A stretch of 64,000 nt of DNA from CAZAQV01 sp964487255 (GCA_964487255.1 CAZAQV010000031.1:6264-70263); one strand, 5' to 3'; shown: positions 32,759-42,018, numbered from the stretch's first letter. Notes: generated from the sequence alone by a model not told the origin. Made by a program: numbers and translations.

Positions 32759-33466
32759 CTAGGTATTGGTGCCTTTAGCACGATTGACTGCAACGCCTGG
32801 CCGATCGGAGCGACGACGCGTTGCGCTGCTTTTACGCGAGCGCTTTTGTGGTGGAGAGCTCTCGCTGAGCCGCTTGGGCAGGACGGAACGTCCTTTGATG
32901 ACTGCAGGGCGCTTCTCAAAGCGTTCGCGCCACGCCCCTACGTGCTCATATTCATCGAGACACAAGAGTTCTTCTGCGCCGTACAGGGTCTCAAGCGTAT
33001 CGATCCACGGGGCGGTTGCAATGTCCGCAATGGAGTAGTCGCCAACCAACCATGCGCCGGACTTACCCAGCTGTTCGTCGAGCGCGCCGAGCAACCGTCG
33101 CGCGTCCTCCTCGTGTCGGTTTAGTGCTCGGGGGTGCGCGTCATACTCGTCGGGTTGGTGGAAGAATAGCCACTGGATCGTCTGGCAACGCTCCCGCGGC
33201 GCCGCGGAAAGAAGTTTGCCCGTTTTCTCTGCGAGGTAAAGCAAGATGGCGCCCGATTCCATGACTGCAAGGGGATGCCCGTCCGGTCCGTTGTGGTCAA
33301 CGATAGCGGGAATCTTTTCGTTTGGACTAATTCGCCGGTACCACTCTTGATGATGTTCTCCTTCAGTGATGTCGACCCATTGCAGTTGGTAGTCCAAGCC
33401 CAGCTCTTCGAGTGCGATGGTGGCCTTGTGACCGGCTGGTGAATTGAAGGTGTAAAGATCGATCAT
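32759..33466 (-). CDS. Glutathione S-transferase, YfcG-like (shortened copy)
   Basis: 235 residues from ATG 33466 (MIDLYTFNSPAGHKATIALEEL); the open frame beyond is non-coding in character. The N-terminal thioredoxin fold has SPNEKIPAIVDH and MESGAILLYLAEKTG, like the Nu-class/YfcG disulfide reductases. Compared with the adjacent paralogue at 33574, about 16 residues are missing right after TIQWLFF, where the neighbour has VGHVGPMMGQFGHF, a conserved stretch at the start of the helical domain. The C-terminal ~30 residues are a basic tail (PPQKRSRKSSATRRRS). The deletion may affect dimer or substrate binding. Confidence 0.82.
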   Translation of the reverse strand: MIDLYTFNSPAGHKATIALEELGLDYQLQWVDITEGEHHQEWYRRISPNEKIPAIVDHNGPDGHPLAVMESGAILLYLAEKTGKLLSAAPRERCQTIQWLFFHQPDEYDAHPRALNRHEEDARRLLGALDEQLGKSGAWLVGDYSIADIATAPWIDTLETLYGAEELLCLDEYEHVGAWRERFEKRPAVIKGRSVLPKRLSESSPPQKRSRKSSATRRRSDRPGVAVNRAKGTNT

Positions 33467-33573
33467 GCCTCGAGGTCTTGCAAAAGCGTGGCCAGGGAAA
33501 ACAGTTCGCTTCTCCTGACGCGCCACTACCCAAGGTGGGGCACGATGACACGAGGTGAGACGATTGTTCTCGA

Positions 33574-34266
33574 TCAGAGATATGGCAAGTCGGAGGCTCG
33601 CGTCGCGTGGCGCGCTTCGGGTGATTTCGGACGCAAAGCGCGACCGCGCTGGACGGCGGGGCGGCGCGCGAAGCGTTGGCGCCATGTTGCGATATGCTCG
33701 TAGCGGGACAGATCAAGCAGTTCACCGGCGCCGTAGAAATCTTCTAGCGTGTCGATCCAAGGAACCGTCGCGATATCTGCAATGGAGTATTCGCCAGCCA
33801 GCCACGGGCCGTGCGATGCGAGCCGTTTGTCGAGCACGGCGAGCAATCGTTGTGTCTCCTCGCGATATCGTTTCATGGCATAGGGGTGCTTTTCATCGTC
33901 GTCCGGATGATGAAAGAAGTGCCCGAACTGACCCATCATCGGGCCTACGTGTCCAACCTGAAAGAAGAGCCATTGCAAGGTCTCGCTGCGCCTACGCGGG
34001 TTGGAAGACAGAAGCCGCCCGGTCGTCTCCGCGAGATAGATTAAGATTGCGCCCGATTCCATGATCGCCAGCGGCCGACCTCCCGGTCCCTTTCGATCGA
34101 CGATCGACGGAATCTTCCCGTTCGGGTTGATGTCCCGATACCAAACTTGGTTCTGATCGCCTTGGGTAATGTCGATCCAATGAAGTTGGTAGGGCAGCCC
34201 GACCTCTTCAAGGCCAATGTTGGCTTTGTGACCGTTGGGCGTGTCAAAGGTGTAGAGGTCGATCAT
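33574..34266 (-). CDS. Glutathione S-transferase, YfcG-like
   Basis: The protein has 230 residues from ATG 34266 (MIDLYTFDTPNGHKANIGLEE). The thioredoxin-like domain contains INPNGKIPSIVD and the glutathione-binding MESGAILIYLAE. The helical domain has LQWLFFQVGHVGPMMGQFGHF, HPYAMKRYREET and YSIADIATVPWI, all typical of the Nu-class (YfcG/YghU) group that reduces disulfides with glutathione. It is a tandem duplicate of the gene at 32759 on the same strand, with 107 bases between. Expected role is detoxification or thiol-disulfide chemistry in the cytoplasm. Confidence 0.87.
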   Translation of the reverse strand: MIDLYTFDTPNGHKANIGLEEVGLPYQLHWIDITQGDQNQVWYRDINPNGKIPSIVDRKGPGGRPLAIMESGAILIYLAETTGRLLSSNPRRRSETLQWLFFQVGHVGPMMGQFGHFFHHPDDDEKHPYAMKRYREETQRLLAVLDKRLASHGPWLAGEYSIADIATVPWIDTLEDFYGAGELLDLSRYEHIATWRQRFARRPAVQRGRALRPKSPEARHATRASDLPYL

Positions 34267-34460
34267 GCCCTCAAAGCGTGCAAAATGGTGACCAATTACA
34301 GACCGAAGTTTGCGTGAGATTGCGAGGGCGATGACGAGCCCAGTGTGTCGCGATGTCACACCTGAGACATTGTCGAGGCGAGCTGAGTGACGTGGACTAC
34401 CGTCTGGTAACCAACGGGTGCTGGACCCCAGGCGGGACCTTTGGCAGCTTTTTGTTTGTC

Positions 34461-35351
34461 GTGCCTTACCGTTTCAAACCACACCGCGAGTCGATCGAGG
34501 AAGGTTATCGCCGCATTGCGGTTGAGCAGCTCGAACGCGCCATCGAAGCCTGTGCTGACTCGCAGCGCAGCGTACACGAACGCGTGCACGAGGTGCGTAG
34601 GCGCTGCAAAAAAGCACGGGCTCTTCACCGCCTGCTGCGCAGCTCCCTCGGCGAGGCGAGTTATCAGCAAGAGAATGCAGCGTTGCGAGATGTGGCGCGC
34701 TCGGTCGCGCACTCACGCGATGTATACGTCATGCGTCGAAGTTATGATGCGTTGGTCGGTGCGTGTGAGCTCGAAGTCAACCGGCATAAGTTGGCCCCGA
34801 TCGCCCGGGAGCTAACCGAAGAGATTGACACGCTCGTCGAGCAAGACCTTGCGATGCGTCTTGAAGGCCTGGTCGATCCGCTTCGTGCGGCGATCGAACG
34901 CGTGCAAGGTTTGTCCCTTGAGCAGAGCGGCTTCGAAGCGATAGCCGGCGGCCTAAAGAAGAGCTACAAGCGAGCGCATAAGGCGATGAAAAAGGCCTAC
35001 GCAAAGCCCAGCCCAGCTCGCTTTCACGAGTTTCGCAAGCGGTCGAAGTACCATCGCTACCACGTCAAGCTTCTCAAGTCGCTTTGGCCTAGTCAGATGC
35101 GCACGCGAGAGGCGGCGCTGCACCGGCTCACCGATTTGCTTGGCGAAGACCATGATTTGTCGGTCTTGCACGCGTGGCTCAAACGAGAGAATCCAGCTTC
35201 AAAGGATGCGCGCGCTTTGTTGCGAGGCTTGGTGCTCGAGCGTCGTGAACGGTGTGAAAAGCAGGCGAGACCCCTGGCGCAACGTCTGTTCTGTGACTCG
35301 CCCAAAGCGCACCAAAAGCACATGCGTGCGCTCAGTCGCGCAAGCTGGTAG
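34461..35351 (+). CDS. CHAD domain protein
   Basis: About 296 residues if started at GTG 34461 (VPYRFKPHRES); ATG 34353 would add 36 residues of non-family sequence, so the start is uncertain. The protein is a CHAD domain: two repeats of a four-helix bundle rich in conserved His/Arg/Lys, e.g. VHEVRRRCKKARALHRLL, VARSVAHSRDVYVM, FHEFRKRSKYHRYHVKLL and LGEDHDLSVLH. CHAD proteins bind inorganic polyphosphate through this basic surface and often localise to polyP granules. No CYTH triphosphatase domain is fused, and no polyP kinase lies nearby. Confidence 0.85.
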   Translation: MPYRFKPHRESIEEGYRRIAVEQLERAIEACADSQRSVHERVHEVRRRCKKARALHRLLRSSLGEASYQQENAALRDVARSVAHSRDVYVMRRSYDALVGACELEVNRHKLAPIARELTEEIDTLVEQDLAMRLEGLVDPLRAAIERVQGLSLEQSGFEAIAGGLKKSYKRAHKAMKKAYAKPSPARFHEFRKRSKYHRYHVKLLKSLWPSQMRTREAALHRLTDLLGEDHDLSVLHAWLKRENPASKDARALLRGLVLERRERCEKQARPLAQRLFCDSPKAHQKHMRALSRASW

Positions 35352-35527
35352 CGCGCTATCGCCGTGTCGCGATGACACACGCGAGACGATTCACAACGCG
35401 AGATCCGTCACATGAGAAGCCGCACAAGCGCTCGGCTCACACTATGCGCAGAGGCTTTGATGCTTGATCTGCGTTTGAATCATGCCGATTTGCGAGGTTG
35501 GCGTGGTGTTTGCGTACATCACTGCGT

Positions 35528-35890
35528 ATGGAAACACAGAATTTGAATACCAAAGCATTGATGACCAACTACATGAACATCGTGAACCGTGCGATACAAG
35601 AAAACCACGATAAGTTTCCCTTCGACAAGTTGATTTCGGTCGGAAAGGATCTGACGCGTGACAAGAAAATCGGCGCTGCGGTTTACAAGTCCGACGCAAA
35701 GCAACCGCACGACTACTTTACGATTACCCACACCGGCGACCGCTTTAAGGCTGAGCAAGGCAAGCAGGCGCCCGACATTGAATGGAAGATCAAGGAAGAG
35801 CACCTGCAGAACGTCGTGCAAAACCCTAACGAGTACATTCAAAACCCACTCAAGCTCGACCTCGATTGGATCAAGACACGGCTCAGCTAG
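35528..35890 (+). CDS. Conserved-looking hypothetical protein, 120 aa
   Basis: 120 residues from ATG 35528; ATG 35561 and TTG 35498 are alternatives. It is hydrophilic, without signal or membrane segment: MNIVNRAIQENHDKFPFDKLISVGKDL, then KKIGAAVYKSDAKQPHDYFTIT and a C-terminal IEWKIKEEHLQNVVQNPNEYIQNPLKL. It probably folds as a small alpha/beta protein. No family recognised. TGGCGT-N5-TTGCG at 35499-35514 is a possible sigma-54 site, but it would leave a three-base leader to ATG 35528. It stands alone between convergent and codirectional neighbours. Confidence 0.55.
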   Translation: METQNLNTKALMTNYMNIVNRAIQENHDKFPFDKLISVGKDLTRDKKIGAAVYKSDAKQPHDYFTITHTGDRFKAEQGKQAPDIEWKIKEEHLQNVVQNPNEYIQNPLKLDLDWIKTRLS

Positions 35891-36043
35891 ACCGGCTCCG
35901 GTCGATAGCCACGACGTTGATTGTCTGCGTGCGACCGACAGTCCCGACATGAGGTGCGCCTGAGGCGCATCTGCAGCTCCAGCGGACCTTGAAATCATTC
36001 CGTTCTGCGCATGGCACCGGGCTTGCAGTCTCCCCGTGCAGGC

Positions 36044-37417
36044 ATGACCAAACAACAACTACGCGGAGTTCATCGCACGTGGGGCCTCTCGGAGCGCTGG
36101 CGGGTGGCCCAGCGGCAGACGGGCCTGAGTCGAAGGCGGTTTTTGCAGGGTACAGGCGCTGCAATCGCCTCGCCCTTGGTGTTTGGGCTGGCCGAGCGTG
36201 CCAACGCCCAGGACGCGCCCAAGCGTTTCATCTTCGTCTACACGCCCGATTGCACCTTGCGCACCGAGTGGGAGCCTGGCGGCACCGACAGTGCGCCCAT
36301 CCTGCGTTCGATCCTCGAACCGCTCGCACCTTTTGGCAGCCGCATCGTGACGATGGAGGGCATGAAAAACGCGGCTGCGGATGGCAGCGGGCATACCGAG
36401 GGCACCCCCACGTTACTGACCGGTTATTATTTCAATAGCGGTCCCTTCAAAAATGGCGTGGGTTGGCCCAAAGGCGAGTCTTTCGACCACTACCTCGGCA
36501 AAAAAATCTCTCCCGCGGGCGGTGTTCCGTGCGCGGTGCTCGGCGTCAACACCGAGTACGACCACGACATCATCTATCGGCGCATTAGTTACGTGGCCGA
36601 GAATCAATATGCCGATCCGATCGTCGACCCCGTCGATTCGATGCGTGCGCTGCTGGGCACGAGCCCGACCGCCGAGCCGGCTCCAGATTCCAGTGACGAT
36701 ACGATTCGCGCGGCGATCCTTGGCGCGGTTTCTGAGGACTTACAGGCGGTTCAGAACCGTTACGGTCAGCGCGCCAAAGACTATGTCGATCGCCACCTCG
36801 AAGGGATTAGTGCGTTGCAACAAAAGCTTGCGCAGCAGGCGCCACCGATTTCCTGCGAGTCGTCACTTGGCAACTGGGGCACCCTCGCCACGGGCGGTCG
36901 GGTCAATGAAGTCGAGCATCAGGTCGTCGGGCGCGCGCAAGTCGATGTCTTGGTTCAAGCCTTGGCTTGCGATGTGACGCGCTCAGCGAGCCTGCAGTGG
37001 GCAAACGCGTCCAAGGGCGTGCGCTTCAGCACGCTGGGGGATGACCGGCATCACACCATCTCTCACGATAGACCCCAAGACATCAAAGTCGTCGACCGGT
37101 TTTATGCCGAGCAGTTTGCCTATCTGCTTTCAAAGATGGACGCGGTGGTCGAAGCCAATGGCAAGACCATGCTCGACAACTCGATCGTCCTTTGGGGACG
37201 CGAACTGGGGGGCTCGGCCTCCGACCACGGATATAAAGACATGACCTTCGTGCTTGCCGGCACCGCCAATGGCGCCATCCAGGGCGGTCGCCACCTTCGC
37301 TTTGACGAGCAACCCAATAACAACCTTTACTTGTCGGTGGCGCGTGCCCTGGGCGTGTCGACCGACTCGATCGGTTCGCCGGGCCTGACGACGGGCCCAC
37401 TGCCGGGGTTGCTATGA
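36044..37417 (+). CDS. DUF1552 protein, Tat-exported (second pair)
   Basis: 457 residues from ATG 36044; GTG 36104, behind GGAG, is also plausible and would give a more usual Tat signal length. The signal LSRRRFLQGTGAAIASPLVFGLAERANA is a clear twin-arginine leader. The body matches the DUF1552 protein at 29205 (FVYTPDCTLRTEWEPGG, LEPLAPFGSRIVTMEGM, LGDDRHHTISHDRP, VLWGRELGG, NNLYLSVARALGV). Its stop overlaps the start of the DUF1592 partner at 37414 (ATGA). Gene order is reversed relative to the first pair, so the two loci are not a simple block duplication. Confidence 0.87.
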   Translation: MTKQQLRGVHRTWGLSERWRVAQRQTGLSRRRFLQGTGAAIASPLVFGLAERANAQDAPKRFIFVYTPDCTLRTEWEPGGTDSAPILRSILEPLAPFGSRIVTMEGMKNAAADGSGHTEGTPTLLTGYYFNSGPFKNGVGWPKGESFDHYLGKKISPAGGVPCAVLGVNTEYDHDIIYRRISYVAENQYADPIVDPVDSMRALLGTSPTAEPAPDSSDDTIRAAILGAVSEDLQAVQNRYGQRAKDYVDRHLEGISALQQKLAQQAPPISCESSLGNWGTLATGGRVNEVEHQVVGRAQVDVLVQALACDVTRSASLQWANASKGVRFSTLGDDRHHTISHDRPQDIKVVDRFYAEQFAYLLSKMDAVVEANGKTMLDNSIVLWGRELGGSASDHGYKDMTFVLAGTANGAIQGGRHLRFDEQPNNNLYLSVARALGVSTDSIGSPGLTTGPLPGLL

Positions 37418-39084
37418 AATTCACTCCGAAATGGGTTCTTGTGGCCGCGCTCGGTCCCATCGTCGCGATGGGTTGCGTGGGCGATCTTACCGAAGACGCA
37501 TCCTCGGATGGGTCCGGCAGACCCGGTGTTTCAACCGATCCCAACGACCCCAACTACGACCCCAACTACTATCCAAACCCAGACGACCCTTCGATGCCGC
37601 TCACCTGCACCGAGCAGGCGCAGCTGACCTTTCAGCAGTCCGGCTTTCGACGTCTGAGCAGTCTCGAGTATGGCGCTGCGGTTAAAGAGGCGCTTGGGGT
37701 GAACGTGGAGGTGACGCTGCCCGCCGATGCGTCGGTCGGCGCGTTCATTGCGGGGCCCGACATTGCCGTCACCGAGCAAGACACACAACGTTACCTCGAC
37801 GCGGCGCTGCGTGTGGCGGGCGCGTACGCAAGTCAGCTGAGCGATAGCGAACTTTGCAGTGATGCGGCTTGCATTGAGCAGAAGGTTGAGCAAATCGGCC
37901 TCGTTTTGTTTCGTCGCCCGCTCGATGAGCAGGAGCGTGCGCGTTATCGCTCCCTCTACGATTTGGGACCCGACCCGCGCGAGTCGGTTCGCATTTTTGT
38001 GGCGGCGATGCTGCAGTCCCCGCACTTTCTGTATCGACTCGACCGCGTGGGCACCGCGTCGCCCTCGCACGACGTGGTCACGCGTTTGAGTTTCGCGTTT
38101 CGGGCGGGTCCGCCCAACCAGTCGCTCTTGGAGCAAGCTTCGAGCACGGACTTCACCCAGCGAGCGAACCTTGAGCCTTTGATCGACGGCTGGATTGATC
38201 AGGCCCAGTCGGGCACGGGACCCTTGCGCGAGGTCACGCGGCAGTTTGTCTATCGTTGGCTTCGTCTCAATGCCGACGAGGCGCGGGTGCGCGTGACGCC
38301 CGATGGCGGAAGTCTTGGCGATGGGGTTGACGCGCTGACGCGATCCTTCGATGCGTTCATCGACAACGCCTTCTGGAATCAGGGAGCATTCGGCGCCCTG
38401 CTGACGGACCGCAAGGCGTTTGTCTCCGAACAGACGGCGCAGATCTATGGCGTGCCTCATTCGGGCGGCAGTGCGCTCGAATCGGTCGAGCTTCCGGCGG
38501 ACGAACGCTCGGGTCTGCTTACGCGTCTTTTTACGATCGCGTCCCACTCGCACGTCGATCAGTCTGCGCCGATCTTGCGTGGCGCGACGGTGCTCGAGAA
38601 CGTCATCTGTGCGCAGCTTGGCGATCCGCCGGACAACTTCGATCCACCCGAAAAGGCGACCGAGAGCGGAACGACGACGCGTGAGCAAGCCGACGCGGCG
38701 ACCAGTTCGGGCGCATGTCAGAGCTGTCATCAGACGATCAACCCGATCGGTTTTGCGTTCGAGCACTACGACCAGTTGGGGGCGTACCGAACGCTGGAAA
38801 ACGAGACGCCCATCGATGCCTCCGGGAACGTCACCCTCGGCGGCGAGACGTTCGCCTTCGACGATGCGGTGGCGCTCAGTGAGCAACTGGCCTCCTCGCG
38901 CAAGGTACAAGACTGTTTTGCGCGACAATGGCTACGCTTTGTCTCCGGTGCCAACTTGCCACAATGCAGTGAGACGCCCTTGACGGCTTCGTTTGTGGAC
39001 TCGGGCGGTGATTTGGCGCAGCTACTCCGTGAGCTGGCGATCGAATACGCGACGATGAGCGAGGAGAGCCTGGCCAGTCCGTAA
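37414..39084 (+). CDS. DUF1592/DUF1588-type lipoprotein with CxxCH (second pair)
   Basis: The product has 556 residues; the signal ends at the lipobox AMGC, followed by a Asp/Asn/Pro/Tyr linker with repeats of DPNDPNYDPNYY type. Family regions are shorter and more diverged than in the 27472 protein: FRRLSSLEYGAAVKEALG (DUF1587-like), GLVLFRRPLDEQERARYRSLY (DUF1595-like), VTRLSFAFRAGPPNQSLLE (DUF1592-like), GLLTRLFTIASHSHVDQSAPILRG (DUF1588) and CFARQWLRFVSG (DUF1585). CQSCH near residue 434 is the single c-type haem motif. It is translationally coupled to the DUF1552 gene before it and probably acts with it in the periplasm. Confidence 0.85.
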   Translation: MKFTPKWVLVAALGPIVAMGCVGDLTEDASSDGSGRPGVSTDPNDPNYDPNYYPNPDDPSMPLTCTEQAQLTFQQSGFRRLSSLEYGAAVKEALGVNVEVTLPADASVGAFIAGPDIAVTEQDTQRYLDAALRVAGAYASQLSDSELCSDAACIEQKVEQIGLVLFRRPLDEQERARYRSLYDLGPDPRESVRIFVAAMLQSPHFLYRLDRVGTASPSHDVVTRLSFAFRAGPPNQSLLEQASSTDFTQRANLEPLIDGWIDQAQSGTGPLREVTRQFVYRWLRLNADEARVRVTPDGGSLGDGVDALTRSFDAFIDNAFWNQGAFGALLTDRKAFVSEQTAQIYGVPHSGGSALESVELPADERSGLLTRLFTIASHSHVDQSAPILRGATVLENVICAQLGDPPDNFDPPEKATESGTTTREQADAATSSGACQSCHQTINPIGFAFEHYDQLGAYRTLENETPIDASGNVTLGGETFAFDDAVALSEQLASSRKVQDCFARQWLRFVSGANLPQCSETPLTASFVDSGGDLAQLLRELAIEYATMSEESLASP

Positions 39085-39253
39085 GCTCGCGGGTCGTCGG
39101 CCCAGCAAGAGATTTGAGCGCCTGGGGCGTGCTGAGCGCACCGAGTCAAGTGCCTGGAATGACGTGTGATTATTTGATCGACATGGCTTGGGTCACTTGT
39201 TTGTTGACACATTCAGCCAGGGATCTATAACCCCCGTCCGACAAATACTATGA

Positions 39254-39308
<55 letters not shown>

Positions 39309-39330
<22 letters not shown>

Positions 39331-40982
39331 CCTGTAGTGAAACTCGCCGCTTGGAATGCTCCTAGCGGCGTTTTTCGTTTCTGGGCGGTTCGTCTCTCGG
39401 AGTCGGCCAGCTTGGCGATGAGAACCAAGGGCAGGAAGTTCCCGCGAGCGATGTAGCCGCCATCCGGTTGGGGGAGGAGCTGGATCTGTTCGTCCTCAAA
39501 GAACGTCCGCAGTGCCTGCCTGCCAGCCAGCACGTTGCGCCTCAGCATGCGGTCCAGGTCCTTCGCTCGCTCAAGGGTTTCATCGAATGAGTGCAGCTTA
39601 GGCGGCTGGACGGGCAGGGAGACCGCTTGAGCCGCGCTCTTGGCTTGGCGTAGCTCTTCTTCAAGCTTCGAGATGGCTTTGATCACCGATTGCGGCGCTT
39701 CACCGTTGGCAGCTAGCTCGATCAGGTTCGCGATCTTTCCCTCGATCTCTGCAACCCGCTTGGCATGGTGGCGCTGCTCAGCATCAGGACGGGTAGGGCT
39801 GGCTTTCTGCGATGCCTCGTATTGCTTCCGCATGTAAGCGATGCCTCGCTTGCCGAAAAGCCTGGAGCGCATCGCGTCCAAGATGCTGCGCCGCACGTGG
39901 TCCTCGCGAACCGTTTTGCGGTTTGCGCACGTCTTGCGGAGCTTTGCATCCGCGCACTGGTAGTAGCGCGGCCCGGTGCTCGAACAGATTGACATGCGTT
40001 CACCGCACACTCCGCAGCGAAGGATCCCCGAAAACAGGAAGTTGCTGCGCTTGCGGTTGTGTGAGCTTTGTTTGCCGGCGTAGCGCGCGGCGATACCTTC
40101 ACGGCGCGCCTTCACGGCTTCCCAGAGTTCATCGTCGATGATGCGAAGGTGCGGCTGATGAAACGTTCGTACTTCTGAATCTGGCCGATCTTTATAGCGT
40201 CGCACATTGGTGCCAGGAACCTTGCGCCACTTTTTCGCGCCGAACTTCCACAAGCCTATGTATTTTTCGTTCATCAGAAAGCCGCGAATCGTGCTCGGAG
40301 TCCAGCCGCGCTTGGTGCTGCGCGGACTCGCGATGCCTTCCTCGTTCAACATTCCCGCAATCGCTGGCCTGGTTTGTCCCTGCGCATAAAGCGTGAAAAC
40401 ACGCTGCACGATGGGCGCTTCGGTTTCGTCGATGTGGAGGCGATACCCCAGAACGTTGCCGCTCGGACCGATGTCCGGCTCGGTTCGATAGCCGAACGTC
40501 TTGCCGCCCGTGTGGTAGCCGTTCTCCGCGCGCCCTTCCATGCCTCGCAGTGTGCGATAGCGAAGCTTGGTGAGTGCGTCTTCCGCGATGATGCCGTCGA
40601 GACTAATCGCCATCGCGTCGTTTGTATTGTCAGTTCTGCGACCTGTGACAGCCAGTGCGAGCGGTATTTCGTAGTACCGGAGGTCACGAATGAACGTTGC
40701 GATGTCGGCTTGCTCGCGTGACACGCGGCTGAGGTCCTCCGCGATGATGAAGTCGATCTTCTTCCCCTTTGTGTCCTCTCGTAGCCGCATGATGCCAGGG
40801 CGATCCATCCCCGCCGCGCTAATGCCGCGGTCCTCGTACACCTCGACACTCTTCGGCTCGCCTCCAAGCTGCTCGATGTACTTCCGGCACACGCGCACCT
40901 GATCGGCCACCGATGTTTCGTTTTGCTTGTCTGTCGAGTAGCGCGCGTAGATTGCGATGCGCTTGCCTTCCATCTCGCTCAT
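39309..40982 (-). CDS. Large serine recombinase (integrase)
   Basis: The protein has 557 residues. ATG 40982 follows AAAGGAGA. The N-terminal resolvase domain has IAIYARYS with nucleophile Ser16, EDRGISAAGMDRPG and IIAEDLSRVSREQAD. The recombinase domain covers about 160-310. A zinc-ribbon follows near 322 (CGVCGERM...YYQCADA, then CANR), and a coiled-coil (HHAKRVAEIEGKIANLIELAANG) precedes the C-terminus. It should insert and excise the 5.1-kb element. Its last codons cross the attL core and stop inside the tRNA (ending GGCGGRI). In the excised circle the same frame would instead continue into attR-side sequence and end 19 residues after the core. Confidence 0.92.
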
Positions 40983-41293
40983 GGGTTCTCCTTTAAGTCC
41001 TCGATCGCCTGTTTCAGAAGGAAGTCCAAGAACGACTTCACATTGTTCGGTAACGTCGATCCCTGCGCCACTATTTCATCGTCTCCGCTTTCCGTCCGTT
41101 CACAAGACGCACGTGTGGCATACAAGGCACCTTCACCTTGCCCATCGCGCGTATGCGGCTCGGACGATGCGGAGTGGGTGGGCCCTGCCTCTTCCCGGTC
41201 GCATCGTTTACCCGAGCCTATTTCCACGGTCCTGGTGCCTCCTTGCAGCCCTGGCCGTTCTTGAGTCGCTTGCACGGCAAGAACCGAGGACAA
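40979..41293 (-). CDS. Small ORF coupled to the recombinase
   Basis: Up to 104 residues. It overlaps the end of the HUH gene by 76 bases in another frame, and its stop overlaps the recombinase start (ATGA). The C-terminus NNVKSFLDFLLKQAIEDLKENP is a plausible amphipathic helix; the N-terminal half is low in pattern and could be untranslated. The tight coupling in a four-gene chain is the main support. It might be a recombination directionality or accessory protein. No family recognised. Confidence 0.4.
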   Translation of the reverse strand: MSSVLAVQATQERPGLQGGTRTVEIGSGKRCDREEAGPTHSASSEPHTRDGQGEGALYATRASCERTESGDDEIVAQGSTLPNNVKSFLDFLLKQAIEDLKENP

Positions 41294-41745
41294 GCCACGT
41301 TACAGTCCCAATAGTCGTGGCGAAGCACGTAGCGAATGCCGAAGTTTTCGGGATCGAAGGCTTGCACGTCCATGCGACCGGCTATGAATCCGCACTTTCG
41401 CCATACACTTCGAGCGTTGCGGAGGATGGACTCCGTGTTCTCAGGACTTGCTTGGAGCAATAGATGCACGTGCGGGACACCGCGCCATTGCGGTCCCATG
41501 GCGAGCACGAAGGGCACGTGAGCGCCCGTTCCCTCGGCGATTGCTCTCAGAAATGTGCGTGTCATTTCAAGCGCTTTTCGATCGCTGACCTCGTCCACCT
41601 TGAAGGTGAGCGTGAGAAAAACGGACCAAATGCCGAACTTCCGCACCAGCTTTTCGGCGGCCTCGATGAGCCGCTTTTGGCCCAGCGGGCTGCGTGCCCA
41701 CTTCGGGCTTCGGTGCTTCATACGCGCCTCATTGCCGCGCGTCAT
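41218..41745 (-). CDS. HUH-type replication initiator-like protein
   Basis: The product has 175 residues. It shows the three Rep motifs in order: FLTLTF (43-48), the metal-binding HUH-like PHVHLLLQ (His92, His94), and RYVLRHDYWD with candidate catalytic Tyr139/Tyr145. A CxxxxxxxC-rich tail follows (CNVACPRFLPCKRLKNGQGC). This is the pattern of rolling-circle Rep or mobilisation nucleases, shorter than most. ATG 41745 overlaps the stop of the excisionase-like gene. It likely nicks an origin on the element, perhaps in the inverted-repeat region at 41946-42018. Confidence 0.75.
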   Translation of the reverse strand: MTRGNEARMKHRSPKWARSPLGQKRLIEAAEKLVRKFGIWSVFLTLTFKVDEVSDRKALEMTRTFLRAIAEGTGAHVPFVLAMGPQWRGVPHVHLLLQASPENTESILRNARSVWRKCGFIAGRMDVQAFDPENFGIRYVLRHDYWDCNVACPRFLPCKRLKNGQGCKEAPGPWK

Positions 41746-41945
41746 GCCGCGCCTCCTGCTCGTCCTGAGCCCACAAAAGGCTCCAGTGCGGCGCGGGGAA
41801 TGCGGAACTGTCCGCCCACCCGCACAGAGCGAATGTCGCCCCGCGCGACCATTCGATAGACGGATCGGGTGCTTATTCTCAGGATTTTTGCGACTTCACG
41901 CGTTGTGAGAAGGCTTTGCCTCCATATGTTTTCATTTGATGCCAC
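41742..41945 (-). CDS. Excisionase-like HTH protein
   Basis: 67 residues, start GTG 41945. LLTTREVAKILRISTRSVYRMVARGDIRSVRVGGQFRIPRAAL pattern is the MerR-like winged HTH_17 fold of phage and plasmid excisionases. The expected role is to bend DNA at an att or origin site and steer the recombinase toward excision, or to regulate the operon it begins. It is coupled to the HUH gene. The start codon sits at the edge of the inverted repeat that may hold the promoter or origin. Confidence 0.85.
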   Translation of the reverse strand: MASNENIWRQSLLTTREVAKILRISTRSVYRMVARGDIRSVRVGGQFRIPRAALEPFVGSGRAGGAA

Positions 41946-42018
41946 TGGTCACTAACCTGCCGCGCTTCGCGGCTGCGATTCCCGACAGAATGTCGGTACT
42001 TTTTTCGGTTAGTGGCCA
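41946..42018. repeat. Nested inverted repeats, candidate replication origin
   Basis: TGGTCACTAACC (41946-41957) and GGTTAGTGGCCA (42007-42018) are 12-bp arms with one mismatch. Between them are GCGCTTCGCG and a perfect hairpin CCGACA-GAA-TGTCGG (41982-41996) followed by six Ts on the plus strand. The rest of 41946-42158 shows no gene. The position between the HUH operon and the terminase-like gene suits an origin or a regulatory switch. Confidence 0.5.

Noticed and set aside
35499..35514. TGGCGT-N5-TTGCG as sigma-54 promoter of the 35528 gene
   Set aside because: Good spacing, but it leaves a three-base leader unless the later ATG 35561 is used; not strong enough to list as a feature.
41982..42006. 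Hairpin plus T-tract as terminator of a plus-strand gene
   Set aside because: No plus-strand gene lies upstream inside the element; it fits better as part of the nested origin-like structure.
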